A DNA stretch of 32,288 nucleotides from Methylobacillus sp. (GTDB lineage: Bacteria > Pseudomonadota > Gammaproteobacteria > Burkholderiales > Burkholderiaceae_C), in assembly GCA_018607835.1 (NCBI GenBank), contig JABBAS010000025.1:1-32288 (forward strand), written 5' to 3'. The position numbers and the translations under genes were made by a program. This document shows, one piece after another, positions 1-8,519 of the stretch. Each line of letters starts with the position of its first letter. Positions within the stretch are counted from its first letter, which is position 1. Below the pieces are notes generated by a model. The model was given only the letters and a program-made list of their open reading frames with translations. It made no database searches and was not told the origin of the DNA.

Positions 1-24
1 CCCTCAAGGCGTTACACCTGAGGG
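1..24 (-). terminator. possible hairpin terminator after icd (window edge)
   Basis: CCCTCA at 1-6 pairs with TGAGGG at 19-24, with GG/CC pairs inside, 28 bases past the icd stop codon on the minus strand. A U-tract, if present, would lie outside the window, so this can only be called a hairpin in the right place for a terminator. Confidence 0.3.
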
Positions 25-51
25 GCTAGCAACGAGGGTGCTATGCGAGGC

Positions 52-2283
52 TTACATACTGGCCAGTGCCGCGTTGAACGTAGCGCTGGGGCGCATGATG
101 GCTTCCAACTTCTTGAGGTCGGGCATGTAATACCCACCAATGTCAACCGCCTTGCCTTGCACGCTGTTCAGCTCTTCCACAATCTTCTGCTCGTTGTCCG
201 CAAGGCTCTTGGCCAAGGGCGCAAACTTCGCGGCCAACTCGGCGTCATCGGTCTGCGCGGCCAGCGCCTGCGCCCAGTACAAGGCCAAGTAAAACTGACT
301 GCCACGGTTATCAAGCTGGCCTGTCTTGGGAGATGGGTTTTTGTTGGTATCCAACAATTTACCTGTCGCTGCATCCAAGGTCTTGGCCAGTACGGTCGCC
401 TTGGGGTTGTCAGTGCGCAAACCCATGTCTTCAAAGCTCACCGCCAACGCCATGAACTCACCGAGTGAGTCCCAACGCAGGTGGTTTTCTTCCACGAGCT
501 GCTGTACGTGCTTAGGCGCAGAGCCACCGGCACCCGTCTCATACAAACCACCGCCAGCCATCAATGGCACGATAGAGAGCATTTTGGCGGAGGTGCCTAG
601 TTCCATGATGGGGAACAGGTCGGTCAGGTAGTCACGCAAGATATTGCCCGTTGCGCTAATGGTGTCCAAGCCGCGAATCACGCGCTCTAATGTGTAACGC
701 ATGGCACGCACCTGACTCATGATTTGGATATCCAAACCGTTGGTCTCGTGCTCATGCAGGTACATCCTGACCTTACGGATCAATTGCGCTTCGTGCGGAC
801 GGTATGCGTCCAGCCAGAAGACAACGGGCGTGCCCGAGTTGCGTCCGCGATTAACAGCCAGCTTGACCCAATCGCGGATGGCGGCATCCTTTACCTGGCA
901 CATACGCCAAATGTCACCGGCCTCAACGTGTTGGCTGAGCAAGACCTCGCCTGTTTCCAGGTCGGTAATATTTGCGACGCCGTCTTCGCTGATCTCAAAC
1001 GTTTTGTCATGCGAGCCGTACTCTTCGGCTTGCTGTGCCATCAGGCCAACGTTGGGCACCGTGCCCATGGTCTTGGGATCAAAGGCGCCGTGCCACTTAC
1101 AGAAGTTAATCATCTCTTGATAGATGCGGGCAAAGGTTGACTCAGGCATCACCGCCTTCACATCCTTCAATCGGCCGTCCGCACCCCACATTTTTCCGCC
1201 ATTACGAATCATCGCTGGCATCGATGCGTCCACGATCACGTCATTGGGCGAATGGAAGTTGGTGATGCCTTTGGCCGAGTCAACCATGGCCAATTCGGGG
1301 CGATGCTCGTGACAAGCGTGCAGGTCATGCTTGATTTCATCTTGCTGACTTTGTGGCAGCGCGGTGATTTTGCTGTACAGGTCGGCCATACCGTTGTTGA
1401 CGTTCACGCCCAACTCTTTGAAGGTCTTGGCGTGTTTATCAAACGCATCTTTGTAGAAGATTTTTACGCAATGACCAAAGACGATCGGGTGAGACACCTT
1501 CATCATGGTGGCCTTCACGTGCAGTGAAAACATGACGCCTGTTTTGTGCGCGTCTTCAATTTCCTTGGTGTAAAACTCTTCCAGCGCTTTCTTGCTCAGG
1601 TACATGCTGTCAATGACTTCACGGTCAAGCAACGACACCTTGGGCTTCAACACAATGGTTTGCCCGCTATTGGTAATGAGCTCCATCTTGACGTCACGCG
1701 CCCTGTCCAAAGTCATTGACTTTTCACCGTGGTAGAAGTCACCGTTGTGCATATGCGAAACGTGTGAGCGCGATGCCTGGCTCCACTCCGCCATGCTGTG
1801 CGGGTTTTTACGCGCAAACTCTTTCACAGCGCGTGGCGCACGGCGATCAGAGTTACCTTCCCGCAGTACAGGGTTCACCGCTGAGCCTATGCACTTGGCG
1901 TAACGGGCTCTTATGCTTTTCTCTTCCTCTGTCTTTGGTGCATCGGGATAGTCTGGCAAGGCATAGCCTTTGCCTTGCAACTCTTTAATCGCAGCAACCA
2001 ACTGGCCCACTGAGGCGCTGATGTTCGGCAGCTTGATGATGTTGGCTTCTGGCTTCAAAGTGAGCTTACCCAGGGCCGACAGGTTATTTGGCTGGCGTTG
2101 CGCCTCCGGCAGCAGGTCTGCAAATTCACCCAAAATACGCGCCGCCACCGAGATGTCGCTGGCTACCACGTCAATACCCGCTGGCTCGGCAAAGGTACGA
2201 ATAATTGGTAAAAACGACGCCGTTGCCAGAAACGGGGCTTCGTCAGTCAGGGTGTACACAATTTGTGGGTTTTTAGCAGACAT
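52..2283 (-). CDS. icd: monomeric NADP-dependent isocitrate dehydrogenase
   Basis: This enzyme oxidises isocitrate to 2-oxoglutarate and CO2 with NADP+ in the TCA cycle, in the cytoplasm. At 743 residues it has the full length of the monomeric (about 740 aa) class, not the ~420 aa dimeric class. The N-terminus ([20 protein letters not shown]) and the interior segments GMADLYSKI and [20 protein letters not shown] read as that family throughout. The start is ATG at 2283, with only a weak GAG-type ribosome site. It stands alone, divergent from the CoA-transferase across about 270 bases. The monomeric class is common in several proteobacterial groups and actinobacteria. The reading frame is intact. 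Family assignment is firm; whether the genome also has a dimeric enzyme cannot be told here. Confidence 0.96.
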   Translation of the reverse strand: MSAKNPQIVYTLTDEAPFLATASFLPIIRTFAEPAGIDVVASDISVAARILGEFADLLPEAQRQPNNLSALGKLTLKPEANIIKLPNISASVGQLVAAIKELQGKGYALPDYPDAPKTEEEKSIRARYAKCIGSAVNPVLREGNSDRRAPRAVKEFARKNPHSMAEWSQASRSHVSHMHNGDFYHGEKSMTLDRARDVKMELITNSGQTIVLKPKVSLLDREVIDSMYLSKKALEEFYTKEIEDAHKTGVMFSLHVKATMMKVSHPIVFGHCVKIFYKDAFDKHAKTFKELGVNVNNGMADLYSKITALPQSQQDEIKHDLHACHEHRPELAMVDSAKGITNFHSPNDVIVDASMPAMIRNGGKMWGADGRLKDVKAVMPESTFARIYQEMINFCKWHGAFDPKTMGTVPNVGLMAQQAEEYGSHDKTFEISEDGVANITDLETGEVLLSQHVEAGDIWRMCQVKDAAIRDWVKLAVNRGRNSGTPVVFWLDAYRPHEAQLIRKVRMYLHEHETNGLDIQIMSQVRAMRYTLERVIRGLDTISATGNILRDYLTDLFPIMELGTSAKMLSIVPLMAGGGLYETGAGGSAPKHVQQLVEENHLRWDSLGEFMALAVSFEDMGLRTDNPKATVLAKTLDAATGKLLDTNKNPSPKTGQLDNRGSQFYLALYWAQALAAQTDDAELAAKFAPLAKSLADNEQKIVEELNSVQGKAVDIGGYYMPDLKKLEAIMRPSATFNAALASM

Positions 2284-2303
2284 TACGCGGTCTCATTCTT
2301 CAT

Positions 2304-2333
2304 TTGATAGGGTGAAAGAAATACGGTGTTCAA
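2304..2333 (-). promoter_or_regulatory. weak sigma70-like promoter candidate for icd
   Basis: On the minus strand TTGAAC (2333-2328) and TATCAA (2309-2304) are separated by 18 bases and lie about 20 bases upstream of the icd start. Each box matches the consensus at only four of six positions, so this is a tentative call. Confidence 0.25.
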
Positions 2334-2434
2334 GTGCGTCACGGGGCTCTCCCCCAATATGCAACCCCCTATTATCCACGCTATGTGCCTCCGAGGGCCT
2401 ACGAGGGCACACGAGTGACCCACGCCATGGGGCC

Positions 2435-2450
2435 GTCACGTTTACGTGAC
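2435..2450. promoter_or_regulatory. 16-bp perfect palindrome, candidate operator between icd and CoA-transferase
   Basis: GTCACGT (2435-2441) and ACGTGAC (2444-2450) form a perfect 7-bp inverted repeat around TT, in the shared upstream region of two divergent genes. There is no U-tract on either side, which argues against a terminator. It looks like a site for a dimeric regulator. The regulator is not identifiable from the sequence. Confidence 0.4.
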
Positions 2451-2553
2451 CGTGTCCAGCTGATTTAGCGGCTACCATTAATTACAGAGCGCGCGCCCTG
2501 ACCAGCCTGAGGCCCATGCCCCCCTGCAACCATTTATCGATATTTTGACCAAC

Positions 2554-3723
2554 ATGACGCCCTCAATCCTTAGTGGCATACGCATTGCCGACATGACCAC
2601 CGTGGTCTTTGGCCCCTACTGCACCCAGACCTTGGCCGACCTCGGTGCCGACGTCGTCAAGATAGAGCCTGAAGGGGGGGATGTGGCGCGCAACATAGGC
2701 AAATCGGCAAATACCCCGTTCATGGGTGGCTTGCACCTGCGCATGAACCGCGGCAAACGCTCCGTGACATGGGATTTAAAAACGGAGGTGGGCAAGGAGG
2801 CCATGTCCAAGTTACTAGCAAGCAGCGATGTGTTTATCCACAACGTGCGCCCGGAGGCTATTGAGCGTGCGGGGTTTGGCTACGAGGCCGTGCGCAAGCT
2901 GCGCCCAGACATCATTTACGTGCATTGCACAGGCTACGACTCACGAGGCGACTACGCGGGCCGGCCTGCTTATGACGACATCATTCAGGCGCTTTCTGGC
3001 GTCGCCTCACTGCTGCCCATGGCTGACGGCAACCCCGCACCACGCTTTTTCCCTATGACCATGGCAGACAAGGTGTCTGGTTTGCACGCCGTCTATGCCG
3101 TGCTCGCTGCCGTCATTCATCGCTTACGCACAGGTGAAGGACAGCACGTAGAGGTGCCGATGATGGAGGCCGTAGCCAGTTTTACAACCGTTGACCACTT
3201 GTACGAGAAGACGTTCATACCGCCCATTGGGCCTAGCGGATACACCCGACAGCTAGACCCCGCCCGACAGCCTATGCGAACCAAGGACGGCTACATTGCG
3301 GTCGCTCCTTATCAGGATGGACGCTGGCGGCGGTTTTTTGAGCTGGTTGGTCGACCAGAAATTTTTGAGGAACCCGGGCTCACGGATGTGCAGTTACGCC
3401 GAGAAAATGCCGACCGCCTTTATCGACACATGGCGACCGAATTGCCAGCGAAGACGACGGCTGAGTGGGTCAAAATATTTGCCGAGATTGATATTCCTGC
3501 CAGCAAGATCAACACCATTGACGATCTGCTAGAAGACCCACAACTGAAGGCTTCTGGCCTGTTCGTTGAGCGCGACCATCCAACAGAGGGACGCTACGTC
3601 GAGGTTCGCCCGCCGGTACAGTTCTCTGCGATGCCGTCCCCGGTGCTCGCACACGCGGCCTTACCAGGGGAGCACTCTGAGGAGGTGGCGCGCGAGCTCG
3701 GTGTTGACATCAACCGCCAATAG
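2554..3723 (+). CDS. CaiB/BaiF family (class III) CoA-transferase
   Basis: Class III CoA-transferases move CoA between carboxylic acids through an aspartyl-CoA intermediate. The N-terminus carries the family signature (GIRIADMTTVVFGPYCTQ, then LADLGADVVKIEP), and further on RPDIIYVHCTGY and QHVEVPMMEA are typical. By order of motifs the catalytic Asp is D172, in MADKVSGLHA. Length from ATG 2554 is 389 residues, normal for the family. A TTG three codons upstream (2545) is an alternative start; neither has a good ribosome site. No acyl-CoA dehydrogenase, hydratase or transporter lies next to it, so the substrate cannot be inferred. arsC follows after 91 bases on the same strand, but the functional link is unclear. 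Confidence 0.9.
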   Translation: MTPSILSGIRIADMTTVVFGPYCTQTLADLGADVVKIEPEGGDVARNIGKSANTPFMGGLHLRMNRGKRSVTWDLKTEVGKEAMSKLLASSDVFIHNVRPEAIERAGFGYEAVRKLRPDIIYVHCTGYDSRGDYAGRPAYDDIIQALSGVASLLPMADGNPAPRFFPMTMADKVSGLHAVYAVLAAVIHRLRTGEGQHVEVPMMEAVASFTTVDHLYEKTFIPPIGPSGYTRQLDPARQPMRTKDGYIAVAPYQDGRWRRFFELVGRPEIFEEPGLTDVQLRRENADRLYRHMATELPAKTTAEWVKIFAEIDIPASKINTIDDLLEDPQLKASGLFVERDHPTEGRYVEVRPPVQFSAMPSPVLAHAALPGEHSEEVARELGVDINRQ

Positions 3724-3814
3724 CCAACCGCCACTAGCCACGGCCTACTCAGACCACCATGTGAGACAAAGCGCCACTATAAACTCCCCTCCGCAAGCAA
3801 ATAAAGGACTCACC

Positions 3815-4171
3815 GTGATCACGATTTACCACAACCCCAAGTGCGGCACATCCCGCAACGTGTTGGCCGAAATCGAAGCGGCTGGCATTCAGCCCACCAT
3901 CATTCGCTACCTCGATACCCCGCTGAGTAAGGACGCGCTAAAACAACTGGTGCGTGAGATGGCGGTGCCCGTGCGGGCGATTTTGCGAGAACGCGGCACC
4001 CCATACGAGGAACTGGATTTGGGTAACGCCAAATGGTCTGACGATGCCCTACTGGACTTTGTTGTAGCGCACCCTATTTTGCTGAACCGCCCTATCGTGA
4101 CATCACCGCTAGGCGCCAAGCTGTGCCGCCCCGTCGAGACCGTGCACAGCCTGTTGCCAACCAAAGGGTAA
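3815..4171 (+). CDS. arsC: ArsC-family (glutaredoxin-coupled) arsenate reductase
   Basis: This reduces arsenate to arsenite using glutathione/glutaredoxin. The 118-residue product begins MITIYHNPKCGTSRN, with catalytic Cys10 equivalent to Cys12 of the plasmid R773 enzyme. The three anion-binding arginines of that family are all present at the matching offset (R58, R92, R105). The start is GTG at 3815, supported by AAAGGA about eight bases upstream; the frame stays open further upstream but overlaps the CoA-transferase gene and is rejected. No arsR, arsB or acr3 gene is nearby, so it is an orphan housekeeping copy. It is convergent with the rhodanese gene, 14 bases apart, with no visible terminator. 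The family also contains YffB-like proteins of unknown substrate, but conservation of all three arginines favours a true ArsC. Confidence 0.88.
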   Translation: MITIYHNPKCGTSRNVLAEIEAAGIQPTIIRYLDTPLSKDALKQLVREMAVPVRAILRERGTPYEELDLGNAKWSDDALLDFVVAHPILLNRPIVTSPLGAKLCRPVETVHSLLPTKG

Positions 4172-4185
4172 CTGCGCCGAAGGGC

Positions 4186-4722
4186 TCACCGATCGGCGGC
4201 TGCCTTAGCGTTGGCGTTGGCGTTGGCGTTCATGCCGCCTTTTTGAAGCCACTCGTCGTAGCCGCCCTGCAAAATACGGACGTTATCCCACCCGGCCACG
4301 CGCAGCGCAAAGCCCGCCTGAGCTGACAGCGAGCCCGTGTTGCAATAGACGACAACCATTTTGTTTTTTGGTATCTGGGCGGCCTCCTCCAATACCCTGC
4401 GCCACTCAATATTTATTGCGTTGGGGATGTGCGCCTTGGCGTACTGCACCGCGTCACGCGTGTCTATGAATACAGCCTCAGCGTAAGACGCTGCGGGTAT
4501 TTGCTCGGCAGAGATCGTCCCGCCGCCATATTCTGCAAAGTCTAGGTAAGCCGCTATTTCTTGGCCAACCGGCGAGAGCTCATCCGCACGCGCATGGCTG
4601 GGCAACGCACTGGCCAAAACGGCCGCGATGGCGATGGCAATGGCCAAGCACCACGCAGCGGGCGAGGAGAAGACACGTGGGGCGGTTGCACCGCATCGAT
4701 GGGGTTGGATTAGTGGCGTCAC
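4186..4722 (-). CDS. exported or membrane-anchored rhodanese-domain protein
   Basis: Rhodanese domains carry sulfane sulfur on a cysteine. The 178-residue protein has a hydrophobic segment at about residues 23-42 followed by SHARA and an acidic start, so it is either a cleaved signal peptide or an N-terminal anchor, placing the domain in the periplasm. The domain covers about residues 70-165: FIDTRDAVQYAKAHIPNAINI, then active-site Cys127 in CNTGSLS, then ILQGGYDEWLQKGG. The loop after Cys127 starts with T-G-S and is of ordinary single-domain size. The start is GTG at 4722. The C-terminus ends in an Asn-Ala repeat encoded by a hexanucleotide repeat. The partner and sulfur acceptor are unknown. 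Confidence 0.85.
   Translation of the reverse strand: MTPLIQPHRCGATAPRVFSSPAAWCLAIAIAIAAVLASALPSHARADELSPVGQEIAAYLDFAEYGGGTISAEQIPAASYAEAVFIDTRDAVQYAKAHIPNAINIEWRRVLEEAAQIPKNKMVVVYCNTGSLSAQAGFALRVAGWDNVRILQGGYDEWLQKGGMNANANANAKAAADR
4208..4230. repeat. hexanucleotide tandem repeat in the rhodanese 3' end
   Basis: GCGTTG is repeated three times and followed by GCGTT (3.8 units). On the coding strand it encodes the alternating Asn-Ala tail of the rhodanese protein, a few codons before the stop. Because the unit is six bases, copy-number change would lengthen or shorten the tail without a frameshift. Confidence 0.85.
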
Positions 4723-4800
4723 GTTAGAAAGACCTTAAATATAAGTTATCGCTAATATACCATTTACCTCGCCGAAGCAAAAGTTGGTTAGCATTCACCC

Positions 4801-5586
4801 ATGCCCCCCACCGTTCAACAGCCTCTGCCTTGGATCACTCCAGAGGCGGCTTTGCCAGCGCCCGAAGACGCAAGACGGGAGCCGCCATATGCAGGTCTGC
4901 TTGCCGCAGGGCAAGACCTCGGACCCGCCCGCCTACACGAGGCATACGGCAAAGGCATATTTCCTTGGTTTGGCGAAGATGAGCCTGTGCTGTGGTGGAG
5001 CCCTGACCCGCGTATGGTGCTTCGCACAGAGACCTTTCGTCTGCATGCCAGCCTGCGGAAGCGAATCCAACGCGGCATACGAGAAGGTCGCCTGCAGATA
5101 TGCGTAGACCAAGACTTTGAACGCATCATTGAGCACTGCGCCAACCAACCTCGAATAGGACAAGCCAGCACCTGGATCGTGCCGCCCATGGTCGAAGCCT
5201 ATAAAGCCTTCCATGCCCAAGGCTATGTGCACGGGATCAGCGTTTACTGGGATAAGCAATTAATCGGCGGCCTCTACGCGGTCGCGATCGGGCGCGCGGT
5301 CTTTGGGGAGTCCATGTTCAGCCTCGCCCCCGATGCCTCCAAAATGGCGCTCGCTGCACTGATTGCCATTTGCAGGCGAGAGCAGGCACCTGCTATAGAC
5401 TGCCAACAAGAGACTGCACACTTGGCCTTCATGGGGGCGAGTCCGCAGCCACGAAACCAATTTTTAGAGCAGTTACACCCTTTGACCCAAATGCCCGCTA
5501 TGGATTGGCACTTTGACACCACAACGTGGGCGCAGCTAGACGCCCGCTTAGGCCTTGCCGCCGTCGCTGGGCAGGGTGTCATTTAG
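4801..5586 (+). CDS. aat: leucyl/phenylalanyl-tRNA--protein transferase
   Basis: Aat attaches Leu or Phe from aminoacyl-tRNA to proteins with N-terminal Lys or Arg, creating primary N-degrons for ClpS/ClpAP. The family core is clear: [20 protein letters not shown] followed by [10 protein letters not shown], then [24 protein letters not shown], then [19 protein letters not shown] and FLEQLHP. At 261 residues it is about 25 longer than the E. coli enzyme, mainly in an N-terminal extension (about residues 1-28). The start is ATG at 4801. Its stop codon TAG overlaps the GTG start of bpt by one base (TAGTG), a typical translational-coupling arrangement, so the two form an operon. Confidence 0.97.
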   Translation: MPPTVQQPLPWITPEAALPAPEDARREPPYAGLLAAGQDLGPARLHEAYGKGIFPWFGEDEPVLWWSPDPRMVLRTETFRLHASLRKRIQRGIREGRLQICVDQDFERIIEHCANQPRIGQASTWIVPPMVEAYKAFHAQGYVHGISVYWDKQLIGGLYAVAIGRAVFGESMFSLAPDASKMALAALIAICRREQAPAIDCQQETAHLAFMGASPQPRNQFLEQLHPLTQMPAMDWHFDTTTWAQLDARLGLAAVAGQGVI

Positions 5587-6359
5587 TGACTTACCCTAAA
5601 GAGCTACCGATACAGGCCATACAGTTGTATGCGACCGCGGCCTATCCGTGTAGTTACTTGCCCAACCAGACTGCCCGCTCTCAGGTCGCTTCGCCTAGCC
5701 ACATGGTGCAAGGTGATGTCTACGACCTCTTAGTGCAACAAGGCTTTCGCCGCAGCGGGTTGCTCACCTATCGCCCTAACTGCGACCAGTGCAACGCCTG
5801 TGTGCCGGTACGGCTCAGTACCCAGCATGTCCGACTCAACCGCACGCAGAGAAGAGTCGAAAAGCGACATGCCAATATAGACGTGCGGGTGCTCAAGCCT
5901 GCTTTCGTCAGGGCGCACTACGACCTCTACATGACGTACCAGCATGCGCGGCATGCGGGCGGTGGTATGGACCATGACAGCGTGGAGCAGTACCAGCAGT
6001 TTCTACTTCAAAGCCGTGTGAACACAAGGATGGTCGAATTTTGGTCTCGCGACCCTGCTGGTGACACCTTGCTAATGGTCTCCATCATGGACGTGCTGTC
6101 TGACGGTTTATCGGCCGTGTACACCTTCTACGATCCCCATAGCAACACAGGGCTTGGTACCTACAGCATCTTGTGGCAAATTGCCCAAGCCAAATCGCTG
6201 GGCCTGCCCTATATCTACCTGGGCTACTGGATAGAAAAGAGCCCAAAAATGAGCTACAAGCGCCAGTTCAGCGGCCAAGAGCACCTCATTGGAGGCGACT
6301 GGGTGCCAATGCCGCGCCTACCGGTGGTTGGAGCAGAGAGCCAAGGCGCTGGCGATTAA
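5586..6359 (+). CDS. bpt: aspartate/glutamate leucyltransferase (Bpt/ATE-like)
   Basis: Bpt transfers Leu from Leu-tRNA to proteins with N-terminal Asp or Glu, the second branch of the bacterial N-degron pathway. The 257-residue protein has the ATE-family N-terminal cysteines (Cys22, then Cys66-x2-Cys69-x2-Cys72 in [14 protein letters not shown]) and the C-terminal family segment ([24 protein letters not shown]). I chose GTG at 5586 because it overlaps the aat stop codon and the protein then starts [10 protein letters not shown], as expected for the family. The frame is open for 20 codons upstream, but these lie inside aat. It is co-transcribed with aat. In many relatives pyrD follows; here an IclR-type regulator does, after 74 bases. 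Confidence 0.95.
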   Translation: MTYPKELPIQAIQLYATAAYPCSYLPNQTARSQVASPSHMVQGDVYDLLVQQGFRRSGLLTYRPNCDQCNACVPVRLSTQHVRLNRTQRRVEKRHANIDVRVLKPAFVRAHYDLYMTYQHARHAGGGMDHDSVEQYQQFLLQSRVNTRMVEFWSRDPAGDTLLMVSIMDVLSDGLSAVYTFYDPHSNTGLGTYSILWQIAQAKSLGLPYIYLGYWIEKSPKMSYKRQFSGQEHLIGGDWVPMPRLPVVGAESQGAGD

Positions 6360-6393
6360 ATCGTGTCAGAGGGTATCGCCGAAGCATTTCACT

Positions 6394-6414
6394 TTGTAAA
6401 ATAACGTTTTACAA
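6394..6414. promoter_or_regulatory. palindromic operator candidate upstream of the IclR-type gene
   Basis: TTGTAAAA (6394-6401) and TTTTACAA (6407-6414) are perfect 8-bp arms around a 5-base spacer, ending 19 bases before the GTG start. TAAAAT at 6397-6402 inside it could be a -10 box. IclR-family regulators usually bind A/T-rich palindromes and repress their own genes, so autoregulation is the natural inference. Confidence 0.5.
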
Positions 6415-6433
6415 GTAGTGTACGAGAGCGCCT

Positions 6434-7195
6434 GTGCCCGAAACGATCAAACCCAACGTCCAAGTTATTGAGCGCATATTTTTGCTGCTCGAAGTGCTGT
6501 CCCGTCAAGGGCAAGCCATGTCTTTAAAAGACATAAGCGACGCTGCAGGTCTACACCCTTCCACCACCCACCGCATACTGAACGACTTGGCTATCGGCCG
6601 TTTTGTCGAGCGGCCAGAGCCCGGGAGTTACCGCCTCGGTATGCGTCTACTCGAGCTGGGTACCCTAGTCAAAGATCGTCTGAACGTGCGTGATTTAGCC
6701 CTAGGGCCCATGCGCGAACTGCATAGACAGATACAACAGCCCGTTAACCTAAGCGTGCGCCAAGGCGATGAGATTGTCTACATTGAACGCGCCTACAGTG
6801 AGCGCAGCGGGATGCAAGTGGTCAGAGCAATTGGTGGGCGAGCGCCACTGCACTTGACGTCGGTTGGCAAGCTGTTCTTGGCGTCCGATGACGTTGCACG
6901 GATTCGTGCCTACGCCACCCGCACAGGGTTGCCAGGCCAAACGCGCAACAGCCTAACGCAATTAAGCCACCTTGAAAAAGAATTGATCGCGGCCCAAAAA
7001 TCGGGGATCGCTCGTGACAACGAGGAACTAGAGTTGGGTGTTCGCTGCATGGCGGCAGGCATTCGGGACGATCAAGGCAAGCTGATTGCAGGCCTATCCA
7101 TCTCAGCACCTGCTAGCCGCCTCGACGAGGGATGGCTGGCGCGCCTACAAGCAACGGCCGATGATATTTCTAAAGCGCTGGGCTACCGCGGATGA
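6434..7195 (+). CDS. IclR-family transcriptional regulator
   Basis: The protein is a 253-residue DNA-binding regulator with the two-domain IclR architecture. A winged helix-turn-helix covers about residues 10-70 (MSLKDISDAAGLHPSTTHRI, then LGMRLLELG). A GAF-like effector domain covers about 85-250, with APLHLTSVGKLFLA and the stretch GIARDNEELELGVRCMAAGI that normally contributes to the ligand pocket. The start is GTG at 6434, with a modest GAGAG ribosome site. A perfect palindrome sits just upstream. No catabolic operon is adjacent (aat-bpt before, pbpG convergent after), so its target genes and effector cannot be deduced from context. Confidence 0.93.
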   Translation: MPETIKPNVQVIERIFLLLEVLSRQGQAMSLKDISDAAGLHPSTTHRILNDLAIGRFVERPEPGSYRLGMRLLELGTLVKDRLNVRDLALGPMRELHRQIQQPVNLSVRQGDEIVYIERAYSERSGMQVVRAIGGRAPLHLTSVGKLFLASDDVARIRAYATRTGLPGQTRNSLTQLSHLEKELIAAQKSGIARDNEELELGVRCMAAGIRDDQGKLIAGLSISAPASRLDEGWLARLQATADDISKALGYRG

Positions 7196-7235
7196 TGCGC
7201 TAACCAAACTACGCGCTCGGCTAGGCTAGGCGAGG

Positions 7236-8258
7236 CTAGCTGCGATCGTTGGCCTTAGAGGCCGCGTGCTTGTTCTCTGCTTCCAACTTTTCTAACCAAG
7301 TGCGAACGCGCTTGGCATCGGCTAAGCGGGTGTACTTACCGTTGGAGTCGAGAAATACCATGATCAAATCACGCTGGTCAATGGAGACCTGCATAACCAA
7401 ACAGCGTCCTGCCTCACGAATATAGCCCGTCTTTTGAAGACCAATATCCCAGCTATCGTTACGCACTAGGCTATTACTGTTGCGGTACTGAAGCCGTTTT
7501 CGACCTGATTTTAAAAGGTAATTTTCTGAGGTCGACAGCTCACGCAATAGCGGACGATCATGCGCTACCGAGACCAGAATGGCCAGATCCCGGGCACTGG
7601 ATTGGTTTTTGCTAGACAGACCGGTCGGGTCCACGTAGCTGGTGTCAAGCATGCCGAGCAATGTGGCCTTTGCATTCATGTTTCTAACAAACGCCTTCTC
7701 GCCGCCTGGGAAGGTGCGAGCCAAGGCGTGCGCTGCACGGTTCTCGCTGGACATCAACGCCAGGTGCAAGGCTTGGCCACGTGTGAGCTTGGTTCCCACG
7801 CGCAAACGCGATGAGCTGCGCTTCACACGGTCAATGTCCGCACGGGTGATCTTGATGACTTCGTTCAAGTCCAGATCGGCATCATTAATGATCAAGCCCG
7901 TCATCAATTTTGTGATCGAGGCGATAGGCAAAATCGCGTCTTCGTTTTTACTAAACAAAACCTCGTGGGTGTTTTGGTCCACCACTAACGCCACGCTAGA
8001 GCCCAAACGCAAGGGATCTGCTGTTTTGTTAAGCCCCTGCTTACGAGCCATTGAGATGGGTACAGCAGCGCGGCGCTTGACAGATGAGCGACGCTTGGCC
8101 TTCTTACTGCTGGAGGCTTTCTTGCTGACAGACGCCTTAACGGCATGCTTACTCGAAGAGGTGGACTTGGCGTATGAGATTTGCCCACCAAGCGACAACA
8201 CGCCTGCCAGCAACATGCTGGCAACAAACAATAAAGCGCGTGAGCTAAAAATTTTCAT
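7236..8258 (-). CDS. pbpG: D-alanyl-D-alanine endopeptidase, PBP7/8 type
   Basis: This is a periplasmic low-molecular-weight penicillin-binding protein that cleaves peptidoglycan cross-links. All three active-site motifs are visible: SITK (Ser114-Lys117), SEN (171-173) and KTG (276-278). Residues 1-30 are a signal peptide (hydrophobic core, ISYA then Lys31). Residues 31-65 form an unusual Ser/Lys/Arg-rich linker before the catalytic domain. The start is ATG at 8258; a TTG five codons earlier would give a less likely start. The product is 340 residues. It lacks the C-terminal amphipathic anchor domain of DacA-type enzymes. It is convergent with the IclR-type gene and downstream of leuA, separated from it by a strong terminator, so it should use its own promoter in the A/T-rich stretch 8280-8400. 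Confidence 0.93.
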   Translation of the reverse strand: MKIFSSRALLFVASMLLAGVLSLGGQISYAKSTSSSKHAVKASVSKKASSSKKAKRRSSVKRRAAVPISMARKQGLNKTADPLRLGSSVALVVDQNTHEVLFSKNEDAILPIASITKLMTGLIINDADLDLNEVIKITRADIDRVKRSSSRLRVGTKLTRGQALHLALMSSENRAAHALARTFPGGEKAFVRNMNAKATLLGMLDTSYVDPTGLSSKNQSSARDLAILVSVAHDRPLLRELSTSENYLLKSGRKRLQYRNSNSLVRNDSWDIGLQKTGYIREAGRCLVMQVSIDQRDLIMVFLDSNGKYTRLADAKRVRTWLEKLEAENKHAASKANDRS

Positions 8259-8461
8259 GCAATCGGCAACCAAGTAAATTTTCGGATTGATCCTGAGTAT
8301 ATAGAAATTTTAAAAAATTCCAATACTTTCAATCATTTAACTTTATTTTCTAAATTGATTCTATTTTCAGATAGTGATAAGGAACTACAGAAAACATCCC
8401 GCTACAGCGCCCTACGCGCAAATGTGTACTTTTACGCTGATACCTATCTGTGCTTCAGACG
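8259..8461. other. A/T-rich intergenic region upstream of pbpG
   Basis: The stretch from about 8280 to 8400 is far richer in A and T than its surroundings. It probably holds the pbpG promoter, since the leuA transcript is terminated just upstream. I see several TATA-like hexamers on the minus strand but no convincing -35/-10 pair, and no gene. Confidence 0.5.
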
Positions 8462-8496
8462 AAAAAAAACGATGCGAGGCAAGCCTACGCATCGTT
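8462..8496 (-). terminator. intrinsic terminator of leuA
   Basis: On the minus strand AACGATGCG pairs perfectly with CGCATCGTT (8488-8496 and 8468-8476), with an inner AGGC/GCCT pairing, followed by a run of eight U (8469-8462). It starts 23 bases after the leuA stop codon. This is a textbook rho-independent terminator. Confidence 0.93.
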
Positions 8497-8519
8497 GTTA
8501 AAAAACAAAAGACCTGGGT

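Noticed and set aside
4208-4230. Repeat considered as a CRISPR or VNTR-like array
   Set aside because: It has only 3.8 short units with no spacers and is part of a coding region.
7196-7235. GGCTA-rich short repeat between the IclR-type gene and pbpG
   Set aside because: The repeats are imperfect, very short and lack a terminator-like stem with a U-tract; I see no clear function.
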